Positions 56,676 to 64,000 of a stretch of 64,000 nucleotides of DNA are shown one piece after another. Positions within the stretch are counted from its first letter, which is position 1. Each line of letters begins with the position of its first letter. The stretch spans positions 1 to 64,000 of the forward strand of contig QCHM01000002.1 in the NCBI GenBank assembly GCA_003279615.1, written 5' to 3'. Below the pieces are notes generated by a model. That model did no database searches. It saw only the letters and a program-made list of their open reading frames with translations, and was not told where the DNA came from. The stretch is from Prochlorococcus sp. AG-402-B19 (GTDB lineage: Bacteria > Cyanobacteriota > Cyanobacteriia > PCC-6307 > Cyanobiaceae). The position numbers and the translations under genes were made by a program.

Positions 56676-58250
56676 TTAACTTGTTTTTAATTTAATTTTG
56701 AATTTAATATAGTTTGGATAATTAATTGTAGGGATTGAAGCAGATATATCAATCCTTTTTGGAAAATTTAATTGATTTCCTAGCATCGTTCTAAGTAAGA
56801 TATAAGGATAGAAATTATTTAATAACATTTCGGTTTTTTCCTGTCCTAAATGTATTCTAATGATATCATCAAAGTCATTATTTTCATTTTCTGCATACTC
56901 ATTATCTTTTGAGTATAGTTTATTATTCAAATTTGAAATTGAAGATAGGTTTTTACTCCAAATATATTTATCTTCACTCTCTTCAATAATTGCCTCGATA
57001 TTCTCATTTATCTCATATTTGTCATTTTTGTTAGTAGTTATTTTTGACCAGACCTCTAGATCTTTATCTCTAAATTCAAGTTTAGAGTTTAAAAATTTAT
57101 CTTTTTTAAGAACATCATTAATTGCTTTTTTCTCTTTATCATCTTTTTTAGTCATGGCGACCCATTCTTCATCCTTTACCCAAATCAAATTTCCTTGAGT
57201 ATTCTCAAGAATAAGTCTAATAAGTTTAGAATAATCATCTGCCATTGATTTTTGAAGTAGAGAAGATATTAATTTTTGAGATGGATGACTAGAGTTATCT
57301 CCAAAATATTTTTTAGGATTATTAATTAATATTGAATTATCATAAATATTAAATTCTTTTTCCATGTTCATTAAATTATAATTTAATTCATTAATTTGCC
57401 TTTTATTTCTAATATCATAAGTTACAATCCCTTCAAGAATTAATTTTTTATTTTCTATATTGATCGATGATAATAAATTTTCTGTTTTATCTAATCTTAA
57501 TAGATCTTCTTTCTGATCTATTAGATTGAGAATATTTTTGGGAGAAATTTCTAGTAGTAAAATTCCATCATTTACTTTCTCTTCTATTTGGATCTTTTTA
57601 TATTTTTCTTTTGTATTCAATATTTCACTGCTTTTACTATCGATTGAAGATTTTATTATTTTTGGATTTGATGATATTAAAATATGTTCTTTATCATTTA
57701 AAAAATAAATTGATTGATTTGAGTTAATCTTTTTTGAGAATAGTTTTGATTTTGAAATATTTAACTTTTTCGTTGAGGTTATATTTTTATCAATAATATC
57801 AGGATCTGAAATTAGTTCTAACTGTTCATCAATATTTATATCTTGATTGGCTTCTAACACCATAAGCCAACCAAGGACTTTCTTATCCATTTCAAATATT
57901 GCAAAGCTTCCATATCCTCCTGTAAATTTTGCAATATCTTTTGTAAAATCAATACTAATTAATTTAAGTGAAGAATCTCTAATTAACTTTACTTGTTTAT
58001 TCGTAATATTTTTACTTGCTTTATCTTGATAATTTCCTATATATTCAGGGAGTAGATTTGGATTGATTTTCCAGTGTAAAACTAGATCAGCATTTATAGG
58101 TAAATATTTTGAAGAGATTGGAGCCGAAAATGATTTCCCTGTGAACTTAGGAACTTCCTTTAGATGCTGATTCCGCCAGGCAAATGCCCCTATGAAAACA
58201 GATAAAATTATTACTCCAGATATTAAAAAATAAGATAAAGGTGACTTCAT
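56676..58250 (-). CDS. DUF3352 single-span membrane-anchored protein
   Basis: A 524-residue protein with one N-terminal transmembrane segment (residues 4-24, PLSYFLISGVIILSVFIGAFAW) and a long outer or lumenal part. The DUF3352-type repeat-like pattern (ISSKYLPINADLVLHWKINP, VKLIRDSSLKLISIDF) is seen near the start. Function unknown. It is one of the most AT-rich genes here, rich in Lys, Asn and Ile. ATG 58250. Confidence 0.75.
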   Translation of the reverse strand: MKSPLSYFLISGVIILSVFIGAFAWRNQHLKEVPKFTGKSFSAPISSKYLPINADLVLHWKINPNLLPEYIGNYQDKASKNITNKQVKLIRDSSLKLISIDFTKDIAKFTGGYGSFAIFEMDKKVLGWLMVLEANQDINIDEQLELISDPDIIDKNITSTKKLNISKSKLFSKKINSNQSIYFLNDKEHILISSNPKIIKSSIDSKSSEILNTKEKYKKIQIEEKVNDGILLLEISPKNILNLIDQKEDLLRLDKTENLLSSINIENKKLILEGIVTYDIRNKRQINELNYNLMNMEKEFNIYDNSILINNPKKYFGDNSSHPSQKLISSLLQKSMADDYSKLIRLILENTQGNLIWVKDEEWVAMTKKDDKEKKAINDVLKKDKFLNSKLEFRDKDLEVWSKITTNKNDKYEINENIEAIIEESEDKYIWSKNLSSISNLNNKLYSKDNEYAENENNDFDDIIRIHLGQEKTEMLLNNFYPYILLRTMLGNQLNFPKRIDISASIPTINYPNYIKFKIKLKTS

Positions 58251-58326
58251 TTTGAATTATTTGAGCATTTTTCTATTTTCTGAGCTTTGATATGAGAAAG
58301 TTTAATAGTTGTTTAGAATGTTTAAT

Positions 58327-58683
58327 ATGAATCAACATACTCCTTTAAATATATCTGCAAAAGAGTTAAATAAAATCTTAGAAGATAAGTCTTCTGAAAA
58401 GCCATTTATTGTAGATGTTAGAGAAGATGATGAAATAGCTATTGCTTCATTTGCTTTTTCAGTATTGCATTTACCTTTAAGCAAGGTTGCAAGCTGGTCG
58501 AAAAACATAGAAGAACTGTTACCTAATGATCAGCCTATTGTTGTTGTCTGCCATGCGGGTGTAAGAAGTCTGAATTTTGGTATTTGGCTATTAGAGCAAG
58601 GAATAAGTAAATGTGTGTGGAATCTAGTTGGAGGGATCGATGCTTGGAGCACCGATGTTGATCAATCTGTTCCAAGATATTAA
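58327..58683 (+). CDS. Rhodanese-like sulfurtransferase
   Basis: A single rhodanese domain. The active-site Cys is in VVVCHAGVRSLNFGIWLL; DVREDDEIAIASF and LVGGIDAW are the other conserved points. It could carry sulfane sulfur or act in redox signalling; the target is unknown. The ORF track opens with TTG at 58309; ATG 58327 (MNQHTPL) gives 118 residues, and ATG 58318 is also possible. Confidence 0.88.
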   Translation: MNQHTPLNISAKELNKILEDKSSEKPFIVDVREDDEIAIASFAFSVLHLPLSKVASWSKNIEELLPNDQPIVVVCHAGVRSLNFGIWLLEQGISKCVWNLVGGIDAWSTDVDQSVPRY

Positions 58684-58696
58684 TAAACTTTTAAAA

Positions 58697-59950
58697 TTAT
58701 ATTTTTGATCCTAATTTTTCTGCAACCGTATTTACATCTTTATCTCCCCTCCCCGAGCAGTTAATGACAATTTCTGAATTATGACTGAGAGTTGGGCAAA
58801 GTTTTTCAAGATATGCAAATGCATGAGCAGTCTCAAGCGCAGGAATGATACCTTCTAATTGACTAACTAGTTGAAGAGCCTTTAGTGCTTCTTTGTCGGT
58901 CACAGCGGCATATTCTGCTCGCCCAATTTCTTTAAGATAACTATGCTCTGGCCCAACACCTGGATAATCTAGGCCTGCGCTAATGGAGTGTGCTTCTTCA
59001 ACTTGTCCATCTTTATCCTGTAGGAGGAGACTCATTGCTCCATGCAGAACTCCTATCCTTCCTTCAGTAATTGTTGCTGCATGTCTACCAGTTTCGACTC
59101 CATCTCCTGCAGCTTCAACGCCGATCATTCGTACACTTTTTTCTTCAACAAAAGGATGAAAAAGACCCATTGCATTCGATCCGCCTCCAACACAAGCTAA
59201 AAGCACATCGGGAGATCTTCCAAAAGCAAGCTTACATTGTTGCTTGGTTTCTTCTCCAATAACTGCATGAAAATCTCTTACCAGCATTGGATATGGATGG
59301 GGACCAGCAACTGATCCAAGAATGTAGTGAGTTGTCTCAACATTAGTGACCCAATCGCGAATAGCTTCGCTGGTTGCATCTTTAAGAGTCGCAGTTCCAT
59401 TGATGACTGGCGTAACTTTGGCTCCAAGCAATTGCATTCGGAATACGTTTAATGCTTGTCTGCGCATATCTTCTTTACCCATATAGATAATGCATTCCAA
59501 TCCAAATCGAGCGCATACGGTCGCAGTTGCAACTCCATGTTGGCCGGCACCTGTCTCAGCAATAATTCTCTTTTTACCCATCCTTATTGCTAGAAGTGCT
59601 TGCCCAAGTGCATTATTTATTTTGTGAGCACCTGTATGGTTTAAGTCTTCTCGTTTCAGCCAAATCCGTGGACCTTTTAATTTATTTTTTCTGTAATGTT
59701 CAGTTAATCTTGTAGCTTCATACAAAGGAGTGGATCTTCCTACATAAGTTTTTAGTAAGTGATTCAGTTCTGAATTGAATGAAGAATCTTTCCATGCTTC
59801 TTTAGCAGCTTGCTCTAATTCGATGAGGGCAGGTATTAAAGTTTCAGGAACATATTGCCCCCCGTACTTACCAAATCGACCAAGAGCATTTGGCCTTGTT
59901 AATGGAGATAAATCCGAATCTTTAAATTGTGTTGGGAGTGTACCTGTCAC
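58697..59950 (-). CDS. trpB: Tryptophan synthase beta chain
   Basis: Converts indole and serine to tryptophan with PLP. The PLP Lys is in [14 protein letters not shown] near residue 107; [13 protein letters not shown] binds the phosphate. The 417-residue length is normal. ATG 59950. No trpA is nearby. The 3' end is 14 bp from the rhodanese stop. Confidence 0.95.
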   Translation of the reverse strand: MTGTLPTQFKDSDLSPLTRPNALGRFGKYGGQYVPETLIPALIELEQAAKEAWKDSSFNSELNHLLKTYVGRSTPLYEATRLTEHYRKNKLKGPRIWLKREDLNHTGAHKINNALGQALLAIRMGKKRIIAETGAGQHGVATATVCARFGLECIIYMGKEDMRRQALNVFRMQLLGAKVTPVINGTATLKDATSEAIRDWVTNVETTHYILGSVAGPHPYPMLVRDFHAVIGEETKQQCKLAFGRSPDVLLACVGGGSNAMGLFHPFVEEKSVRMIGVEAAGDGVETGRHAATITEGRIGVLHGAMSLLLQDKDGQVEEAHSISAGLDYPGVGPEHSYLKEIGRAEYAAVTDKEALKALQLVSQLEGIIPALETAHAFAYLEKLCPTLSHNSEIVINCSGRGDKDVNTVAEKLGSKI

Positions 59951-59990
59951 CTTAGATTAATAAAATAGTTGCCAGCCAAAACACAAGAAA

Positions 59991-60314
59991 ATGTCCAAAG
60001 GTGGCTGGAGTGAATTTAATGACCCTCTTAAAACAATAGAGAATGACACTCAAAATAGTGTTACTCCTAAAGGAAAGCGACAAGTTCGTCTTGAAAGAAC
60101 TCGATCTGGAAAGAAAGGAAAACTGGTTACTGTTATTAAAGGACTTGAATTAAAGCAAGTAGAGGCAAAAAAAATTCTTAAGAATTTAAAAATAGCCTGC
60201 GGAACAGGGGGGGCTTTGAAGGGCGATTTTTTAGAATTACAAGGAGATCAAATATCAAAAGCTGAAGAATTTCTTTTTAAGGAGGGTTTTAGGCCGAAAA
60301 AGAGCGGAGGTTAA
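59991..60314 (+). CDS. SUI1/eIF1 (YciH) family protein
   Basis: A 107-residue protein with an N-terminal flexible stretch and a SUI1 domain (RQVRLERTRSGKKGKLVTVIKGLE, LKIACGTGGALKGDFLELQGDQ). Bacterial YciH proteins bind ribosomes and may affect start selection. ATG 59991. It is divergent from trpB and 52 bp before cysC. Confidence 0.9.
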   Translation: MSKGGWSEFNDPLKTIENDTQNSVTPKGKRQVRLERTRSGKKGKLVTVIKGLELKQVEAKKILKNLKIACGTGGALKGDFLELQGDQISKAEEFLFKEGFRPKKSGG

Positions 60315-60366
60315 TAATAAACTGTTTCGATCAACATGGAGAATAGTAAACGATTAGTCTGAATTC

Positions 60367-61002
60367 ATGGAACAAGAATCTCAAAGTCCTCTATCAAAAG
60401 CCACCAATATAGTTTGGCATCAATCTTCAGTTAATAGAGAAGCTAGATCTCAGCAAAGAGGACATAGTAGTGCCATACTTTGGTTTACAGGTCTATCTGG
60501 TTCAGGGAAAAGCACGCTAGCCAATGCAGTAAATGTAGCTCTACATCAAAATGGTTATTCAACTTATGTTTTAGATGGTGATAACATCAGACATGGTTTA
60601 TGCAAAGACTTAGGTTTTTCTGATCTTGATAGAGAAGAAAATATTAGAAGAATTGGCGAAGTCTCTAAATTGTTTCTTGATGCTGGAATAATTGTTTTAA
60701 CTGCATTCGTATCACCATTTAGAGCTGATCGCGATAATGCAAGATCATTAGTTGGAGAAAATGATTTTATAGAAATATATTGTTCAGCTGATTTAGAGGT
60801 TTGTGAAACAAGAGATACAAAAGGACTTTATGCCAAGGCAAGAAATGGAGACATCAAAGATTTCACTGGAATCTCAAGTCCTTATGAAGATCCTCAGTCT
60901 CCAGAATTGAAAATTGACACTGGAAATCTAGAGATTGATAAATGTGTAGACATAGTTACTAAATTGCTTGTGAAGAAAAAGATTATTTCAACGATTTCTT
61001 AG
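60367..61002 (+). CDS. cysC: Adenylylsulfate kinase
   Basis: Makes PAPS from APS and ATP. P-loop GLSGSGKST is at residues 39-47, DGDNIRHGL at 72-80, and the active-site loop has [15 protein letters not shown]. 211 residues, single-domain form. ATG 60367. It could feed sulfation or PAPS-dependent sulfate reduction. Confidence 0.93.
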   Translation: MEQESQSPLSKATNIVWHQSSVNREARSQQRGHSSAILWFTGLSGSGKSTLANAVNVALHQNGYSTYVLDGDNIRHGLCKDLGFSDLDREENIRRIGEVSKLFLDAGIIVLTAFVSPFRADRDNARSLVGENDFIEIYCSADLEVCETRDTKGLYAKARNGDIKDFTGISSPYEDPQSPELKIDTGNLEIDKCVDIVTKLLVKKKIISTIS

Positions 61003-61026
61003 TAAATTTAGTAATGAATTTCACGT

Positions 61027-61566
61027 TTATGACATTTTTTCTAGATAAGTTTTAGCACCAATCTCTTTAAGACTTTGATCTTTTTTTACGACAAGGTCGT
61101 GAAGCTCAGATCTGTAGATTTTTAATTTATTTCTTAATTCAGTATTGTTAACTGCCAAAATTTGAGTAGCTAAAAGGCCAGCATTTAGGCCTCCTTCAAT
61201 GGCAACCGTTGCTACTGGGATACCTGAGGGCATTTGCAATATTGAATACATAGAATCTATTCCTGAAAGCGCCTTGCTTTTGACGGGAACTCCTATCACT
61301 GGAAGGGGCGTAAGCGATGCGATCATTCCAGGTAAATGAGCAGCCCCTCCAGCCCCCGCAATTATGACTCCAAAACCATTTGATTCTGCCATTTGAGCAA
61401 AATCCATCATTTCTTTTGGAGTTCTATGAGCAGATAAGATCCTTACTTCATTAGATATGCCAAATTGATCTAGAATTGATACCGCAGGCTGAAGAGTTTT
61501 AAGATCTGAATCACTACCCATTACTACTGCCACTTCCTTCAATGTATTAGCTTCGGTTAAAGACAA
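61027..61566 (-). CDS. purE: N5-carboxyaminoimidazole ribonucleotide mutase
   Basis: Purine synthesis step converting N5-CAIR to CAIR. VVMGSDSDLKT is near residue 14, ILSAHRTP near 43, and AGAGGAAHLPGMIAS near 71. 179 residues, class I. ATG 61566; convergent with cysC. Confidence 0.95.
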   Translation of the reverse strand: MSLTEANTLKEVAVVMGSDSDLKTLQPAVSILDQFGISNEVRILSAHRTPKEMMDFAQMAESNGFGVIIAGAGGAAHLPGMIASLTPLPVIGVPVKSKALSGIDSMYSILQMPSGIPVATVAIEGGLNAGLLATQILAVNNTELRNKLKIYRSELHDLVVKKDQSLKEIGAKTYLEKMS

Positions 61567-61645
61567 TTCTCAATTCTATAAATCTCATACTTAATAATGC
61601 CAATTATTTATGAATCCTGCATTAATTATTTTTAGTTTTTAAGAA

Positions 61646-62806
61646 ATGAGAAAAATTACAAACATAAAATTACCTCAACCAGATAAAAGCGAAGATGAAA
61701 ATAACTTATTTTCAATAGTTTTAGATGAAAATGGGATTATTCTCTCCATTGATAAAGGTTCCAATAGGAAATCAATTTATGACGAAGATTGGTGTGGTGA
61801 TTGGCTAAGTCCAAGAGCGGTTGATCTTCAAATAAATGGAGGTTTAGGGATCTCATTTACAGATTTAACTTTTAACAAAATACCTCAATTATTAACATTG
61901 CTTGATCGACTTTGGCTTGATGGTGTTGAAGGAATTTGTCCAACTTTTGTTAGTTGTTCTCCAGATCAATTTCAATTAGGAATGAATGTCTTAAAGGAAA
62001 CTAAAAAACATACTTCGATAAATAGATGTCGACTTCTTGGTGCTCATATGGAAGGACCTTTTTTATGTGAATCATATTCTGGAGCCCATGATATGGAAAG
62101 TATTTGCAAGCCAAGTATTTCTGCTTTAAATGAAAGAATAAAGGGATTTGAAGATGACATAGCATTAATGACATTGGCTCCAGAATTAAGAGGGTCTTTT
62201 GATGTCATTTCTCGTCTAAGAGAATTAAATATCGTGGTTTCACTGGGACATTCTTCAGCTGATTTTGATTCGGCGATGAATGCTTTTAATAATGGAGTGA
62301 CTATGGTTACACATACTTTTAATGCAATGAAAGGTTTACATCATCGAGCTATTGGGCCTATAGGAGCGGCTTCAAGAAGAGACGATGTCTTCCTTGGACT
62401 GATTGCTGATGGTGTTCATGTTCATGCAGATATGATTAGGCTTTTAAAGATACTTGCACCAAAGCAAATTGTCTTAGTTAGTGATGCAATATCAGCTTAT
62501 GGTTTAGGAGATGGATCGTTTAATTGGGATAAACGTCTGATAACAGTAGAAAATGGTTTATGCAGACTTCCAAATGAAACAATTGCAGGATCCACTGTGC
62601 CTTTACTAGATGCATGCAAAAAAATAGCTAAATGGATTAATGACCCTTCTGCTGCTATTTGGATGGGAACACTTGCTCCACGCATGGTATTAAGTCAGAA
62701 CAAAATGACTTTAAAATCTTTTTTTATTGGAAAAAATATCAAGTCTTTACTTCGATGGAAAATGAATTCTTGTAATCAACAGTTGTCTTGGCATTTGGCT
62801 GCGTAA
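61646..62806 (+). CDS. nagA: N-acetylglucosamine-6-phosphate deacetylase
   Basis: Deacetylates GlcNAc-6-P for amino sugar recycling. Metal-binding GAHMEGPFL is near residue 133, GHSSADF near 203 and THTFNAMKGLHHR near 225, and the catalytic Asp is in LVSDAISAYG. 386 residues. ATG 61646. Chlorophyll gene chlM follows after 28 bp. Confidence 0.9.
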   Translation: MRKITNIKLPQPDKSEDENNLFSIVLDENGIILSIDKGSNRKSIYDEDWCGDWLSPRAVDLQINGGLGISFTDLTFNKIPQLLTLLDRLWLDGVEGICPTFVSCSPDQFQLGMNVLKETKKHTSINRCRLLGAHMEGPFLCESYSGAHDMESICKPSISALNERIKGFEDDIALMTLAPELRGSFDVISRLRELNIVVSLGHSSADFDSAMNAFNNGVTMVTHTFNAMKGLHHRAIGPIGAASRRDDVFLGLIADGVHVHADMIRLLKILAPKQIVLVSDAISAYGLGDGSFNWDKRLITVENGLCRLPNETIAGSTVPLLDACKKIAKWINDPSAAIWMGTLAPRMVLSQNKMTLKSFFIGKNIKSLLRWKMNSCNQQLSWHLAA

Positions 62807-62834
62807 GATTGGTAAGAGGTAATTATCTGATTAA

Positions 62835-63536
62835 ATGACAACGCAAATTGAGAACAACGAAAAGACGGAAGTCACGGAATATTTTAATGGTACTGGGTTT
62901 GATAGATGGAATCGAATATATAGCGAAAGTGATGATGTAAATAAAGTGCAAAAAAATATAAGGATAGGTCACCAAAAGACAGTTGATGATGTAATTAGTT
63001 GGTTGAAAGAGTATGAGAATATCAAGGACAAAAGTTTTTGTGATGTTGGCTGCGGTGTTGGTAGTTTAAGTATTCCATTGGCAAAATTGGGTGCTAAATC
63101 GATTTATTTAAGTGATATTTCTGAAGCGATGATAAATGAGACAAAAAACAGGGCAAAGGAAGCAGGCTTGGACTTAAATAGGTTGAATTTTCGAACATCT
63201 GATTTAGAGAATTTAAAAGGTTCATTTAATACAGTTATTTGCTTAGATGTTTTCATTCACTACCCTCAACAGGAGGCTGAGGCAATGGTGAAACATCTCT
63301 GTCAATTATCTGATGAGAGATTAATTGTTAGCTTTGCGCCCTATACTCCTTTACTAGCCCTTTTGAAAGGGATTGGTCAACTATTTCCTGGACCAAGTAA
63401 AACTACACGGGCCTATACATTAAAGGAGACCGGAATTATCGAAGCTGCGAAGCAATCTGGTTTTAAAGTGGTCAAAAGTAAGTTGAATCAGGCTCCTTTC
63501 TATTTCTCAAAATTAATAGAATTTGTGAAATCCTAG
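62835..63536 (+). CDS. chlM: Magnesium-protoporphyrin O-methyltransferase
   Basis: ChlM adds a methyl group from SAM to Mg-protoporphyrin IX on the way to chlorophyll. SAM-binding motif FCDVGCGVGSLSIPLAKLG is near residues 63-82; NGTGFDRWNRIYSESDDVNKVQ near 18 is the ChlM family start. 233 residues. ATG 62835; convergent with the response regulator by 32 bp. Confidence 0.93.
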   Translation: MTTQIENNEKTEVTEYFNGTGFDRWNRIYSESDDVNKVQKNIRIGHQKTVDDVISWLKEYENIKDKSFCDVGCGVGSLSIPLAKLGAKSIYLSDISEAMINETKNRAKEAGLDLNRLNFRTSDLENLKGSFNTVICLDVFIHYPQQEAEAMVKHLCQLSDERLIVSFAPYTPLLALLKGIGQLFPGPSKTTRAYTLKETGIIEAAKQSGFKVVKSKLNQAPFYFSKLIEFVKS

Positions 63537-63568
63537 AGAACTAAAATTTTTATTTTTCAAAAACACAT

Positions 63569-64000
63569 TTAGGTAACTAAATGATTTTCAAGTGCATATC
63601 TAACTAATTCTGTTCTACTAGAAGTACCGGTTTTAATAAATAATCGACTCACATATTTCTCTACATTGCGGATAGAAGTCTCAAGTTGTCTTGCAATTTC
63701 TTTGTTCATTAAACCTTCCGCTACTAGTTGCAAAACGCTTGCCTCTCTTGGGGTGAAATTAGGAATCGAATCATCTTTCCGTGAGATATTTTTATCCCCA
63801 TGGCTAAGCATTGATTTGATTTCTGTAATCTGTTTTGCCATTTGGCCAACATCAGCATTAGCAAATCTGGCTGCTTCAGTTAATAATCGCTCTTGCCGTT
63901 GAACTACATTCTTAACTCTTGCAACTAGCTCATCGGGATCAAATGGTTTTGGCATGTAGTCGTCTACACCTGCTTGATACCCTTGAGTTCTATCAGCAGT
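63569..64000 (-). CDS. NarL/FixJ-type response regulator, 3' part (runs off right edge)
   Basis: The frame stays open to the window edge beyond the ORF track's 63955 start: the sequence upstream reads AGVDDYMPKPFDPDEL, which is the receiver C terminus with its conserved Lys. A LuxR HTH follows (FTPREASVLQLVAEGLMNKEIARQLETSIRNVEKYVSRLF). The 63955 ATG is therefore internal. The phospho-acceptor Asp and the true start lie outside. A kinase partner is not visible. Confidence 0.88.
   Translation of the reverse strand, partial: TADRTQGYQAGVDDYMPKPFDPDELVARVKNVVQRQERLLTEAARFANADVGQMAKQITEIKSMLSHGDKNISRKDDSIPNFTPREASVLQLVAEGLMNKEIARQLETSIRNVEKYVSRLFIKTGTSSRTELVRYALENHLVT

Overview
This window looks like ordinary chromosomal core from a marine picocyanobacterium, most likely an AT-rich Prochlorococcus. 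The DNA is AT-rich and densely coding. The gene set is cyanobacterial: RpaA, RpaB, RbcR, Ycf3, Ycf34, DUF751/Ycf33, subunits of the NDH-1 complex, the carotenoid genes crtB, crtP and crtQ, chlM, a VKOR-thioredoxin fusion and many DUFs found mainly in cyanobacteria. I cannot resolve the clade from sequence alone. I see no prophage, insertion sequence, CRISPR array, defence island or rRNA. The only tRNA is tRNA-Asn(GTT).

Layout. 1-12 kb: 5' end of a TolC-like gene, a PDZ/radical-SAM/DUF512 enzyme, nadB, the VKOR fusion, a tiny petL-like gene missed by the ORF track, small unknown proteins, a pterin-type pair (tandem PTPS fusion plus RibD-like reductase), aroK, a CRR7-like protein and a GST. 11.6-23.5 kb: rbfA, a GH3 glycosidase, hemD, zeta-carotene desaturase, an A-type Fe-S carrier, ndhO, cysK, a GT39 membrane glycosyltransferase and an ABC ATPase. 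23.5-36 kb: tRNA-Asn, rpaA, holB-tmk-copper ATPase, ycf3, radA, rpaB, and a lipid cluster plsX-fabH-fabD-plsC. 35.6-50.5 kb: tsaB-ycf34, a CCA-adding-type enzyme, an RRM protein, crtB-crtP, ndhM, rbcR, an NnrU/Z-ISO-like protein, ndhF-ndhD, scpA, a sugar nucleotidyltransferase and metF. 50.5-64 kb: a small LuxR regulator, the ndhA-I-G-E-nadK-CYTH operon, gltA, a DUF3352 protein, trpB, cysC, purE, nagA, chlM and the 3' part of a NarL-type response regulator that runs off the right edge.

How it fits together. Eight NDH-1 subunits sit at four loci (ndhO; ndhM; ndhF-D; ndhA-I-G-E), and a CRR7-like protein is a fifth related locus. Carotenoid synthesis is covered from phytoene to lycopene by crtB, crtP, crtQ and a possible Z-ISO, tetrapyrrole synthesis by hemD and chlM, and membrane lipid initiation by plsX-fabH-fabD-plsC. 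Light, redox and carbon regulation is represented by RpaA, RpaB, RbcR and a PedR-like protein.

Packing is extreme. Nearly all convergent gene pairs end within about 40 bp of each other or overlap, and many starts are TTG or GTG. The observations I find most worth checking are the PTPS fusion whose first domain lacks the catalytic His, a perfect 14-bp hairpin in front of ndhO, two tiny genes absent from the ORF track, and a roughly 96-residue N-terminal extension on PlsX. I found no clearly new multi-gene system.
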